This document shows positions 16,458 through 24,966 of a stretch of DNA of 49,808 nt, piece after piece. Each line of letters opens with the position of its first letter. Position 1 is the stretch's first letter. The notes beneath the pieces were generated by a model. It was not told the origin of the DNA. It saw only the letters and a program-made list of their open reading frames with translations, and did not search any database. Location: assembly GCA_024640625.1 (NCBI GenBank), contig JAHEER010000019.1:1-49808 (forward strand), given 5' to 3'. The translations under genes and the position numbers were made by a program. This stretch comes from Desulfobulbaceae bacterium (GTDB lineage: Bacteria > Desulfobacterota > Desulfobulbia > Desulfobulbales > Desulfocapsaceae).

Positions 16458-18146
16458 ATGGAAGAACTATCAAAATCGCAGAAGGCCCGCACGGCTATTG
16501 CAAGTTTCAAGACACTTGTTGATGCACTTATTCTCACCGGGTCGTACCATCCATCAGAAACCGCTGGTTTTAAGCTTGAAAATGCCATGCGTCAGTTCAA
16601 CCCGGAGATTTACGGCTCCATGAGTAATGACAGAATTGTCGAACTCAAAGGTCTGGAATATGTCATCGACCGTCTGCCCCGGGGGGTCGAGTCGAGTACC
16701 AAGATCGTTCTGACGGCACGCGAGGATCTGGATTCCACCTCTTTCAAAGAGATTTCCCCGCTGAAACGTAGAAGACTATCTTACCTTGTTTCCGCTAAAG
16801 AAATGTGTTTTGTCGTCACTCGAGGAACCACCGAAATATATGATATCATAGCCCATCTTACCTTTCTCAATATTGAAGCCAAGAAGATCGGCCGGCAGAT
16901 GCGCTTAGCGAATCAGGTCACCAAGGAGTGGCAGCAACTCGAACAGATAGCACAGCGGGATGGTGAGCTCCAGGATGAGGAACTAGACACCTCACTCTGG
17001 AATCTCTCGATCATTCTCGGTCGAACCTACCAGGAAACCAGAAAGACGTATGAGTATCTGCAGCAGAACTGTGTGGCTGGATACAATAGCGGTCTGTTCA
17101 AAATTGTCCTGGCTCTCGGGCAGCGGGTGGTAGATGAAGAAGATGGGATTGAGGAGCCTCTGCACATTTCTTTTACCCCGTCGCTGCAGGAGGTGCTCGG
17201 GCACCACCAGTATGCTGCGGCCTGGGCTGAAGAGGTGGTTGCTAGAATCGTGGAAAGCGGTCTGCAGAAGCGACCAATCCACATTATAAGCGCCAACTTA
17301 CACTCGATCAGAAACATATTGTACGGACGGGGCGCCGTGCAAAACTCCGGACAGGCCGTTCCGAAGAACCTCTATGACATGGTTCATCTCATCAGGGACC
17401 AGGATATCGACGTGTCAGGGTATGCGGCAGCGTATGGATTTATCGATCATCATGACAGTTCGGGTTCCAACATCGACGTCCAGATCATCGATACGACCGC
17501 ACTTGACGAAGCATGTTTTCACCAGTCCTTGGCTGTCGACCTCGACTTGATTGGCAGGCGAAAGCCAGTGATCGTCGTTATCGACTACGCATTCGGTACC
17601 CAGGCGTATGAAATCATGGATGAGCTGTTGAGCCCTACCACCGTATCCGACATCCAGATATCATTAAAGATAGAATCCATATCAATTATGGGAAAAGCGG
17701 GGATTCTCCCCGGCAGCAAGGGCGATATCATGCTGGCTACTGCCCATGTCATGGAGGGAACACCGCATAACTACATCGTCGACAACGACTTGTCTGCTTC
17801 TGATTTTGGCGACCTGGTGAAGGTCTTCAGCGGCCCCATGTTGACGGTGTTAGGCACATCACTGCAAAATCGTGATGTCTTGGAGCGCTTCCACAATTCT
17901 TCCTGGAAGGCTGTTGGACTGGAGATGGAGGGAGCTCATTACCAGAGGGCTATCAGCGCGGCAATAATTCAGGGGCACATAGAAAAAAACATGAAGGTCC
18001 GTTATGCCTACTACGCTTCGGATAATCCGCTGATCAGCGGCCAGACCCTCGCCTCGGGCCCCATGGGAGCAGAAGGGGTGGTACCCACCTATTTGATTTC
18101 CAAAGTAATTCTTGAAAAAATTCTGGCAGAAGATGGCACACGCTAA
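16458..18146 (+). CDS. Conserved protein of unknown function, DUF6909-like, with nucleoside-phosphorylase-like C-terminal region
   Basis: A 562-residue soluble protein. I believe it belongs to the DUF6909 family, though this rests on recall of its pattern. The first ~170 residues are helical with many charged positions. The C-terminal half contains FIDHHDSSGSNIDVQIIDT, VIVVIDYAFGTQAYEIM, GKAGILPGSKGDIMLATA and AVGLEMEGAHYQRAI. The last two resemble the phosphate-loop and E-M-E-G nucleoside-binding motifs of purine nucleoside phosphorylases and AMP nucleosidases. A nucleotide- or nucleoside-related activity is therefore an inference. The 3' end overlaps the sensor kinase start by 14 bases, so the two products are likely to be made together. 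Confidence 0.8.
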   Translation: MEELSKSQKARTAIASFKTLVDALILTGSYHPSETAGFKLENAMRQFNPEIYGSMSNDRIVELKGLEYVIDRLPRGVESSTKIVLTAREDLDSTSFKEISPLKRRRLSYLVSAKEMCFVVTRGTTEIYDIIAHLTFLNIEAKKIGRQMRLANQVTKEWQQLEQIAQRDGELQDEELDTSLWNLSIILGRTYQETRKTYEYLQQNCVAGYNSGLFKIVLALGQRVVDEEDGIEEPLHISFTPSLQEVLGHHQYAAAWAEEVVARIVESGLQKRPIHIISANLHSIRNILYGRGAVQNSGQAVPKNLYDMVHLIRDQDIDVSGYAAAYGFIDHHDSSGSNIDVQIIDTTALDEACFHQSLAVDLDLIGRRKPVIVVIDYAFGTQAYEIMDELLSPTTVSDIQISLKIESISIMGKAGILPGSKGDIMLATAHVMEGTPHNYIVDNDLSASDFGDLVKVFSGPMLTVLGTSLQNRDVLERFHNSSWKAVGLEMEGAHYQRAISAAIIQGHIEKNMKVRYAYYASDNPLISGQTLASGPMGAEGVVPTYLISKVILEKILAEDGTR

Positions 18147-20001
18147 GAGGAGCCCAAAGGGCGTATCAATATTTTACGCCTCCCCGTTGATATTTCTGGC
18201 AGCGTGCGGATTGCTGGCGGTTATTATTGCAGTTTTCGCAGTCAATAACTATCAGCGCGAAAAAAAATTAAACGAACTGATTCTTAAACAGGAGGCGACG
18301 GCCATTTTAAATCTGGTTGCCGCCGGATCGCGCAGTGCCCTGCGGCGGGGATTCATGCGCGGCGATCTGAACAATGAAAACTGGCTTGAGTTTGTTTCCC
18401 AGACCATCGACAACAGTGCGGAACACCCTGGTTTGCTCGGCCTGTACCTGGTCGATCAGGATGGTATTGTGAGGACCCACTCGGATAATGAGCAGATCGG
18501 CAAGCGAATTGATGATCAGACTCGTCTGCTGCTCGAGCGGCAACAAAGCGACAACCAGAGAAAGATAAGCGCCATTGTCAGACAGCCCGGCAGGGAAGAG
18601 CCGGTGTTCCTGATGGCGGTGGGGTTTATGCCGGCCGGCGGCATGGCTGGCCCAGATCAATTCAATCGCCGGAGAATGGGCAGAATGCGGCCTGAACTGT
18701 CCCCCCTTCCAGATCACCTCGAGAGAATGCGGGCAATCGCTGAAACACCGCTGAGCCTGGTTGTCGAACTCAGCCTTGAGGGGTATCAGCAAGCCATAAA
18801 GAAACAGATTATCCAGATTGTCATACTTTCCCTCATCCTCTTGCTGGTGGGAGGGGGAGGTCTGCTCTCTCTCGTTCTCATTCAGACTTACAAAGGATCT
18901 CAGAAGCGTCTAAGGAGTATACGCACGTTCACCGACACTCTGGTATCCTCGCTGCCGCTTGGCCTCATCGCCACCTCTGAGGAGGGACATATCAGGATCT
19001 GTAATCCAAGCGCCGCTCTGATGCTCAACCTGGATGCAGATTCGTGCATCGGGCTGGAGCTTAACCGAGTGCTTGACCAAAAGATGATTAACGGGCTCGA
19101 GCACCAGCAGCTCGAAACAATCCAGCGCTGGGAAGTTGGGCCTGTGGTGGAGGCGGGAATAGAGAAAAACCTGCTTTTTACCAGAGTGAAGATTGCCGAC
19201 CAAGCAGAGCAAGCTGGGGGCTTCATGATTTTGGTTCAAGACTTGAGCCAGCTTCGTGACCTGGAGGACCAGTTGCAGAAAGCTGAACGTGATGCGGTGG
19301 TGGGTAGAATGGCCGCCGGAGTGGCCCACGAACTTCGCAACCCATTAAGTTCGGTGAAAGGATTGGCCCTTCTGCTCAAGTCCAGATTCAAGGAAGACCG
19401 CTCTGCTCAGCAGACCGCCGATCTGATGGTCGAGCAGGTTGAGCGCCTCGATCGTTCCATATCGGAGCTTCTTGACTATGCCAGGCCTGGATTATTGACC
19501 AAAACGACCTTCCAGATAGACGAATTGCTGGCCAGAGCGGTAATGTTGGTACGCACCGATACAGAAACTCAGAATATAGAGGTGCACGAAACTTACGGCT
19601 GCGGAGCGGTGATCATGGAGGGAGACAAGGACAAATTGACTCAGGTATTTCTAAACCTTTTTTTAAATGGAATACAGGCGATGGAGGAGGGGGGCAGGCT
19701 GACTATATCATCCCGCTGCTCCGATCGCGAAGTAACCATAGGTATAACTGACAGCGGCTGCGGGATACCAGCAGAACAGGCAGACAAGGTGTTCGAACCC
19801 TATTTCACCACCAAACATGATGGAACAGGCCTGGGGCTGGCCATGTCCGCCAGAATTGTCCAGGACCATAACGGTACGATAGCGCTGCAAAGCAGGCCCC
19901 AGGAAGGTACCACGGTGACGGTCAAAATACCTATTTATCCGGAGTTTGATTCGCGCTCTTCGGCTGCTCTTCAAAGGAGTAACTCTGCGCTTCCGAGCTG
20001 A
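18133..20001 (+). CDS. Membrane sensor histidine kinase (PAS, HisKA, HATPase)
   Basis: A 622-residue kinase. Helix 1 is at about residues 14-38, a periplasmic sensor region at 40-220, and helix 2 at about 224-250, followed by a PAS-like domain near 265-375. The H-box is RMAAGVAHELRNPLSSVKG with phospho-acceptor His399; then come the N-box in QVFLNLFLNGIQAM and the G-boxes DSGCGIP and GTGLGLAM. The layout is that of ZraS/NtrB-type kinases, which usually pair with sigma-54 response regulators, but no regulator gene adjoins it, so it is an orphan here. I chose ATG 18133; a TTG at 18112 would add seven residues. Its 3' end overlaps the convergent DUF4126 gene by 71 bases. Confidence 0.93.
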   Translation: MAHAKRSPKGVSIFYASPLIFLAACGLLAVIIAVFAVNNYQREKKLNELILKQEATAILNLVAAGSRSALRRGFMRGDLNNENWLEFVSQTIDNSAEHPGLLGLYLVDQDGIVRTHSDNEQIGKRIDDQTRLLLERQQSDNQRKISAIVRQPGREEPVFLMAVGFMPAGGMAGPDQFNRRRMGRMRPELSPLPDHLERMRAIAETPLSLVVELSLEGYQQAIKKQIIQIVILSLILLLVGGGGLLSLVLIQTYKGSQKRLRSIRTFTDTLVSSLPLGLIATSEEGHIRICNPSAALMLNLDADSCIGLELNRVLDQKMINGLEHQQLETIQRWEVGPVVEAGIEKNLLFTRVKIADQAEQAGGFMILVQDLSQLRDLEDQLQKAERDAVVGRMAAGVAHELRNPLSSVKGLALLLKSRFKEDRSAQQTADLMVEQVERLDRSISELLDYARPGLLTKTTFQIDELLARAVMLVRTDTETQNIEVHETYGCGAVIMEGDKDKLTQVFLNLFLNGIQAMEEGGRLTISSRCSDREVTIGITDSGCGIPAEQADKVFEPYFTTKHDGTGLGLAMSARIVQDHNGTIALQSRPQEGTTVTVKIPIYPEFDSRSSAALQRSNSALPS

Positions 20002-20596
20002 AAACCGAGCGCATCTTACGCCAGAGAAAACGGATCGCCCTCCAGAGGCGCGGAATAAGCCAGACGGCCAGCAGTAAAAAGGCCACCAAGAAAAGCAGAA
20101 AGAGCAAGGGGTAGTGCAGAGCGGCGAACAGGCCGCCGATAACCAGGAAATCCTCAAAGAGCGAGGCGGTCCAGTTACTGAACGGCTCCGGTGAAGTATT
20201 GATCATAACCCGTGAGCCGGCTTTGACAAGGTGGCTGGTGGCGGACAGCGCTCCGCCTAAAATCCCCGCGGCAACAACGAGCGCAGGGGAGACATCCCCG
20301 ACGACCGAGGCGGCAAGGATGACGCCGGCCGGTATTCGTATGAAAGTATGGATCGTATCCCAGCCGGTATCGACTCCCGGCGTCTTATCGGCAAAAAATT
20401 CGACCAGATACATGAGGGTGGCGCAGCCGATCACCAGGGGCGACTGCAGCACAAGCAGCTGGGAGGGAAGTTCCACATTGCCGGTGGCCCCCAAAATCCC
20501 AAGCACTGCAATGGTGGCGTAGAGGTTAATGCCACTGGCCCATGCGGCTCCCATGGTCAGGGAGATGGTTGCCAGTACCTGTTGATAGGCGTCCAT
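19931..20596 (-). CDS. DUF4126 family membrane protein
   Basis: A 221-residue protein with about five hydrophobic segments and a charged C-terminal tail. The pattern SLTMGAAWASGINLYATIAVLGILG near the N-terminus, EFFADKTPGVDTGWDTIHTFIRIPAG in the middle and the glycine-rich ILGGALSATSHLVKAG mark the DUF4126 family, whose function is unknown. ATG 20596 has GGGGA a few bases upstream; a TTG at 20614 would add six residues. Its last ~23 codons are antisense to the last codons of the sensor kinase. The 67-aa gene lies 44 bases upstream on the same strand. Confidence 0.88.
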   Translation of the reverse strand: MDAYQQVLATISLTMGAAWASGINLYATIAVLGILGATGNVELPSQLLVLQSPLVIGCATLMYLVEFFADKTPGVDTGWDTIHTFIRIPAGVILAASVVGDVSPALVVAAGILGGALSATSHLVKAGSRVMINTSPEPFSNWTASLFEDFLVIGGLFAALHYPLLFLLFLVAFLLLAVWLIPRLWRAIRFLWRKMRSVFSSEAQSYSFEEQPKSANQTPDK

Positions 20597-20640
20597 AGGA
20601 TTCCCCAGAGACAATTTTTTAGCTCATATGTGCGGTCAAC

Positions 20641-20844
20641 TCACGTCCCGATGCCGGATTCAGGGGCTTCTTTTCCCAGATGCTTATTAAGAAATTCGCA
20701 GTCGGCCGGAGAAAGGTCGAACTGGAGTTGAACTTTCTGCAGCAGTTCAAGGCGACTTTTTTCCGGATGCGCGGCAACCAGTTCCGAAAAGTAGTGTAGC
20801 GCCTTTTTTAATTTATCTCTGCTCAGGGGACTTGTTCCAGTCAT
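20641..20844 (-). CDS. Small conserved-looking hypothetical protein (67 aa) downstream of glgB
   Basis: A 67-residue mostly helical, charged protein (SRDKLKKALHYFSELVAAHPEKSR is the first predicted helix, given in part). GGAGAG lies about 7 bases before the ATG at 20844, and that ATG is two bases after the glgB stop, indicating cotranslation. I recognise no family; the LSPADCEFLNKHL tail could form a second helix. A structural or regulatory role in glycogen metabolism would only be a guess from position. Confidence 0.65.
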   Translation of the reverse strand: MTGTSPLSRDKLKKALHYFSELVAAHPEKSRLELLQKVQLQFDLSPADCEFLNKHLGKEAPESGIGT

Positions 20845-20846
20845 AG

Positions 20847-23060
20847 TTAACTCTCCTCGCTTACCGGTCTCAAAACCAGGCCCGCCAGCGGCGGCACCCT
20901 GATCACGCAATGGTAGGGCGCCCTTGCAAAAGGTTCGGTAATGGCCTCGAAACGAAGGTCGGGGCAGGCACCGCTGCCGCCAAACTCGGGCGCATCCGAG
21001 CAGAGTACCAGCTCATATTCTCCCAGAGCGGGTACGCCGATTTTGTACCCTTCCAAAGTTTGGGGAGTAAAGTTGAGCAGGCACACAAGATAGTCGGCGG
21101 GGTCCTCTGCTGTCCTTAAGAATGAAATAATCGAGTTATCCTGGTCCTCGATGTCCAGCCAGGAAAAGCCGCGATGATCATAGTCAAGCTGCCACAAAGA
21201 AGGGTGGTGCGTGTAAAAGCCATTGAGATGGCGCACGAATTCCTGGGTCTGACGGTGATAGGGCCCCATATCGAGCAGATGCCAGTCCAGACTCTGCTTG
21301 CAGTACCACTCAGATCGCTGGCCGAATTCACCTCCCATGAAGAGGAGCTTTTTACCCGGGTGAAGATAGAGATAGAGCAGCAGCAGCCGGAGGTTGGCAA
21401 ATTTCTGCCAGTCGTCGCCGGTCATTTTCTCAATAAGTGAGCCTTTACCGTGCACCACTTCGTCGTGCGACAGCGGTAAAATGAAATTTTCCGACAGGGC
21501 ATACATCATTGAAAAGGTCAGGGCGTTGTGGTGATATTTACGGTAAAACGGGTCTTTGGCAAAATAACCGAGAATATCGTTCATCCAGCCCATATTCCAT
21601 TTGAAACCGAATCCCAGCCCACCCTGGTCGGCAGGTTTCGATACTCCATAAAAACTTGTAGATTCCTCGGCGATCATCAGCGTTCCCGGATATTTTTCAT
21701 AGATCACCGAGTTCATATGCTTGATAAACTCGATAGCTTCAAGATTCTCTCTACCTCCATAGCAGTTCGGTATCCACTCACCCTCCTGGCGGGCGTAATC
21801 GAGATAGAGCATCGACGCAACTGCATCCACCCGCAGGCCGTCTATATGGTACTTATCGAGCCAGAACAGGGCACTGGCGATGAGGAAATTGCTCACCTCC
21901 TGGCGTCCGTAATTGTAGATCAGGGTGCCCCATTCGGGATGGGCTCCCTTGCGGGGATCCTCGTGTTCGTAAAGCGCAGTTCCGTCAAACCGGGCAAGGC
22001 TGTGCATATCCTTGGGGAAATGGGCCGGGACCCAGTCCAGGATGACGCCAATTCCATGCTGGTGACAATAATCGACAAAATACATGAAATCGTCGGGGAC
22101 CCCGTATCTGCTCGTCACGCTGAATGAGCCGGTAACCTGATACCCCCATGACTCATCCAGTGGATGTTCCATGACCGGCATGAGTTCTATATGGGTGAAC
22201 CCCATTTCCTTGACATAGGGAACGAGTTGATCGGCGAGTTCCCGAAAGGTCAGAAAGCGCTCGGTATCGTCAGGGTCGCGCCGCCACGATCCGGGATGCA
22301 CCTCGTAGATGGAAATCGGTTTATCGTAGGGCGGGATCGTTTGCTTTTGTTCCTGCCATTGTTGATCCTGCCACTGATAGCGCTGCAGATTCCTGATCAC
22401 CGAAGCGGTCCGGGGTCTGTTTTCGGCAAAAAACTGAAAAGGATCAGACTTTTCCAGCAACTCTCCGTCTGCCGATCTGAGCATGAATCGATACAACTCG
22501 TCTTCAACGAGGCCAGGAATGAAGAGCTCCCAGATGCCGGAGCTGCCCAGAACCCGCATTTGGTGTACGCGACTGTCCCAGCCATTGAAATGACCTATCA
22601 CGGCAACGGCCCGTGCATTCGGAGCCCATACCCTGAAGAGGGTGCCGCTCACCTTGCAGTGCAGACCGATCTGGGCGCCAAACAAATTGTAAAGGGAGTA
22701 GTTGGTACCTGAGTTGAACAGGTAACGATCCGTTTCATCGAGCAGGATGGGAAAACGGTAGGGATCGTTGATCAGGTGCACATCGCCGGACCGGTAGGTG
22801 ATTTTATACCGATAGTCGTAGGGGTCGAGATCAGGGTATTCCAGTTCAGCGCGCTGCAGTTCACATTCGTAGATGCCTTCAGGGTGGCTGCGCACCATCT
22901 CCCACTCTTTGCCGGAGCTGAGCATTGAGACCGCGGAGGCGTGAGGCTGCAGGGTACGGACCTGAATGATGTCGGGAGAGTCCGCCCGCTGATGGACACC
23001 GAGATACTGGCAGGGATCGTAGTAGTTGTTCTTCAGGATTTCGTCGGCAATTCTGTTCAT
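20847..23060 (-). CDS. glgB: 1,4-alpha-glucan branching enzyme
   Basis: A 737-residue GH13 enzyme that creates alpha-1,6 branches in glycogen. An N-terminal CBM48-type domain (about residues 120-215, including LFRVWAPNARAVAVIGHFNGW) precedes the catalytic barrel. Active-site regions are DWVPAHFP, DGLRVDAVASMLYLDY (nucleophile Asp), MIAEESTSF (acid/base Glu) and LPLSHDEVVHGKGSL. The C-terminal beta domain ends with PPLAGLVLRP. I chose ATG 23060 (MNRIADEIL) because it aligns with the start of known GlgB proteins; an ATG at 23117 would add 19 residues. No other glycogen genes are in the window. Confidence 0.96.
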   Translation of the reverse strand: MNRIADEILKNNYYDPCQYLGVHQRADSPDIIQVRTLQPHASAVSMLSSGKEWEMVRSHPEGIYECELQRAELEYPDLDPYDYRYKITYRSGDVHLINDPYRFPILLDETDRYLFNSGTNYSLYNLFGAQIGLHCKVSGTLFRVWAPNARAVAVIGHFNGWDSRVHQMRVLGSSGIWELFIPGLVEDELYRFMLRSADGELLEKSDPFQFFAENRPRTASVIRNLQRYQWQDQQWQEQKQTIPPYDKPISIYEVHPGSWRRDPDDTERFLTFRELADQLVPYVKEMGFTHIELMPVMEHPLDESWGYQVTGSFSVTSRYGVPDDFMYFVDYCHQHGIGVILDWVPAHFPKDMHSLARFDGTALYEHEDPRKGAHPEWGTLIYNYGRQEVSNFLIASALFWLDKYHIDGLRVDAVASMLYLDYARQEGEWIPNCYGGRENLEAIEFIKHMNSVIYEKYPGTLMIAEESTSFYGVSKPADQGGLGFGFKWNMGWMNDILGYFAKDPFYRKYHHNALTFSMMYALSENFILPLSHDEVVHGKGSLIEKMTGDDWQKFANLRLLLLYLYLHPGKKLLFMGGEFGQRSEWYCKQSLDWHLLDMGPYHRQTQEFVRHLNGFYTHHPSLWQLDYDHRGFSWLDIEDQDNSIISFLRTAEDPADYLVCLLNFTPQTLEGYKIGVPALGEYELVLCSDAPEFGGSGACPDLRFEAITEPFARAPYHCVIRVPPLAGLVLRPVSEES

Positions 23061-23379
23061 CTTTTCTGAAATAATCGGCTCGGGATCGGCAGGACAGCAA
23101 AAAGCACCCTGCAGCATTGGTTGCCGGACAGCATGGGGATCTGCACACCGATCTGGCGCCGGCAGACCCGAATGATGTCTCTGTTTGAGGTAACAGCTTT
23201 AAGATATAGGGGATCGTTGGCAAAAAGTCACCGGGAAAGTTTCACTATCCTCCATAGTGAGTGGTTGTGGCTCTGGATAATGCTGCTTAGTGTAGTCGTC
23301 GTGGGATTGACTTGACGGTTCTGCAATCAGCCTGATACTCTATAGGTAGGACAACAACTAACTTTGAAGGATTCTTATC
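23061..23379. promoter_or_regulatory. Divergent intergenic region glgB / yqgE with a possible yqgE promoter
   Basis: This 319-bp gap must drive glgB leftward and yqgE rightward. For yqgE, TTGACG at 23312-23317 with an 18-base spacer and TACTCT at 23336-23341 is the best candidate; its -10 is weak. An open frame of 64 codons (23121-23315, plus strand) ending in a hydrophobic tail lacks a ribosome-binding site and is not called. I see no further structure. Confidence 0.35.
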
Positions 23380-23955
23380 ATGACCAACACCCAGGCTCCC
23401 GTCATTGAAGCACTGACCGGGTCGTTTCTGATCTCAACCCCGCAGATGCCTGATCCCAGGTTCGAGGAGCAGGTTATACTTATCTGCGCTCACAGCGAAG
23501 AGGGTGCCATGGGAGTTGCCGTCAACAAACCAAATCCCTACTTCAGTCTTGAGGAGATCCTCAGAAGCGCGCATCTTGACGTCCCTGATACCCCGCTGCC
23601 GCCGGTTTACATAGGCGGGCCTGTCGAACTCGAATCGGCCTTCGTGCTCTATCGTTCAGAGTATCAGGTGGAACATCAACTCGAGATCAACAAAGGTCTG
23701 GCACTGTCGCGTGAATCGAGAATTCTCGAGGATATCAGCAGAGGCAGCGGCCCAGCTGATTATCTCTTCCTTCTCGGCTATGCCGGCTGGGGTCCCGGCC
23801 AACTTGAAGCGGAGCTGCTTGCCGACGGCTGGCTCAGCCTGCCGGCTAACGATTCAATCATTTTTGAAATCGAAAACCAGGAAAAGTGGCGGACAGCAGC
23901 GCTGCTCTATGGTATAGACATCTCCACCCTTGGCGATATGGCTGGCTACGCCTAA
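23380..23955 (+). CDS. YqgE/AlgH family protein
   Basis: A 191-residue protein of the UPF0301 (YqgE/AlgH) family, of usual length. Signatures are GSFLISTPQMPDPRFEEQVILIC near the N-terminus, EGAMGVAVNKP, the glycine-rich VYIGGPVE and LGYAGWGPGQLEAEL. The family fold is known but the biochemical function is not; AlgH has been linked to alginate regulation in Pseudomonas. GAAGGA lies about 8 bases before the start. It seems to be monocistronic with its own promoter region. Confidence 0.95.
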   Translation: MTNTQAPVIEALTGSFLISTPQMPDPRFEEQVILICAHSEEGAMGVAVNKPNPYFSLEEILRSAHLDVPDTPLPPVYIGGPVELESAFVLYRSEYQVEHQLEINKGLALSRESRILEDISRGSGPADYLFLLGYAGWGPGQLEAELLADGWLSLPANDSIIFEIENQEKWRTAALLYGIDISTLGDMAGYA

Positions 23956-24093
23956 AAGAAGTGCCAGACTAGTCGTTTGAAATCATTTAGCCATTTTTCG
24001 GAAGCTATTCCTGAATTCAATTTCCCCCAAACCGATCCATAGATCCATTAGACGACAGCTTCTGATAAAGGCATATGGTAGGTTAGTAGTTCT

Positions 24094-24486
24094 ATGTCTG
24101 ATCAAAAAAAAATCTTTCAGTGTACCCAATGTGGGTTCTGCTGCCACGGCGATACGACCGTATCGCTTGATGAAAATGATCAGCAGCGGATGGCGGCGGC
24201 GCTCGATTTGCCTGCCCGCGAGGTTGCCGACACTTACTGGAGAACGAACGGCTCTATCATACAGATGAAAACCGTGCAGGGGCATTGCATTTTTTATGAT
24301 GAGGGCTGCACCGTCTATCACGGCCGTCCCTGGCGCTGTGCCCAATGGCCGCTGGTGCCAGCCCTGCTGGACGACGAGAATAATTTTCTCATCATTCGCG
24401 AATCATGCCCGGGGATCAACAGGGAGTTGAGCTACCAGGAATTCAGAAAGATATTGGCACGGCTGATCGGCAGCGAACCACAATAA
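24094..24486 (+). CDS. YkgJ-type zinc/iron-chelating cysteine-cluster protein
   Basis: A 130-residue protein of the YkgJ/CxxCxxCC family (PF03692). The N-terminal cysteines are in FQCTQCGFCCHG, followed by CIFYDEGCTVYHGRPWRCAQWP and the final CPG near residue 110, giving the eight-cysteine pattern thought to bind zinc or an iron-sulfur cluster. The biochemical role is unknown. It is 12 bases upstream of rlmH and probably cotranscribed with it. Confidence 0.92.
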   Translation: MSDQKKIFQCTQCGFCCHGDTTVSLDENDQQRMAAALDLPAREVADTYWRTNGSIIQMKTVQGHCIFYDEGCTVYHGRPWRCAQWPLVPALLDDENNFLIIRESCPGINRELSYQEFRKILARLIGSEPQ

Positions 24487-24498
24487 CTGCAGCCAGCC

Positions 24499-24966
24499 AT
24501 GAAACTGGAAATTCTGCTGCTCAACAAAACCAAAGAACCTTACCTGCAGCAGGGAATCGGTGATTATCAGAAGCGCCTGAGACGATTCATCCCAGTAGAA
24601 CTTGTCGAGATCAAAGTTAAAAAGCTTTCGACCCGGAGCGATTCGGAAATCAGGGCTTATGAGAGTTCATTGCTTAATCGTCGACTGACACAGGGCAGCT
24701 ACAGGATAGTCTTGGACAGTCACGGCAAGCAGTTAAGCTCGGAGTCATTCTCCTCATTTTTGTCGGAGCTTGAGCATAGGGCGGTGCAGACGGTCAGCTT
24801 TATCATCGGCGGACCGCTCGGCCTGGCTGATGAGCAACTGCATAAGGCCGACACAGTCCTGTCGCTGTCGGCCATGACCTTCACTCATGACATGACCCGC
24901 CTGATCCTGCTCGAGCAGCTCTACCGGGCATATACGATAAAAGTCGGGACCAGTTATCATAAATAG
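24499..24966 (+). CDS. rlmH: 23S rRNA (pseudouridine1915-N3)-methyltransferase
   Basis: A 155-residue SPOUT methyltransferase of exactly the usual length. The SAM-binding trefoil knot is seen in SFIIGGPLGLAD and the C-terminal MTRLILLEQLYRAYTIKVGTSYHK, which is diagnostic for RlmH (YbeA). It methylates pseudouridine 1915 in helix 69 of 23S rRNA on the 70S ribosome. Its last 10 bases overlap the 3' end of the convergent rsmJ gene, another rRNA methyltransferase. Confidence 0.97.
   Translation: MKLEILLLNKTKEPYLQQGIGDYQKRLRRFIPVELVEIKVKKLSTRSDSEIRAYESSLLNRRLTQGSYRIVLDSHGKQLSSESFSSFLSELEHRAVQTVSFIIGGPLGLADEQLHKADTVLSLSAMTFTHDMTRLILLEQLYRAYTIKVGTSYHK

Noticed and set aside
21528-22712. Two long open frames antisense to glgB (199 and 182 codons)
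   Set aside because: Opposite the conserved catalytic barrel of GlgB; typical shadow frames of a GC-moderate gene.
23121-23315. 64-codon frame with hydrophobic tail upstream of yqgE
   Set aside because: No ribosome-binding site, composition unlike a membrane protein apart from the tail, and it occupies the probable divergent promoter region.
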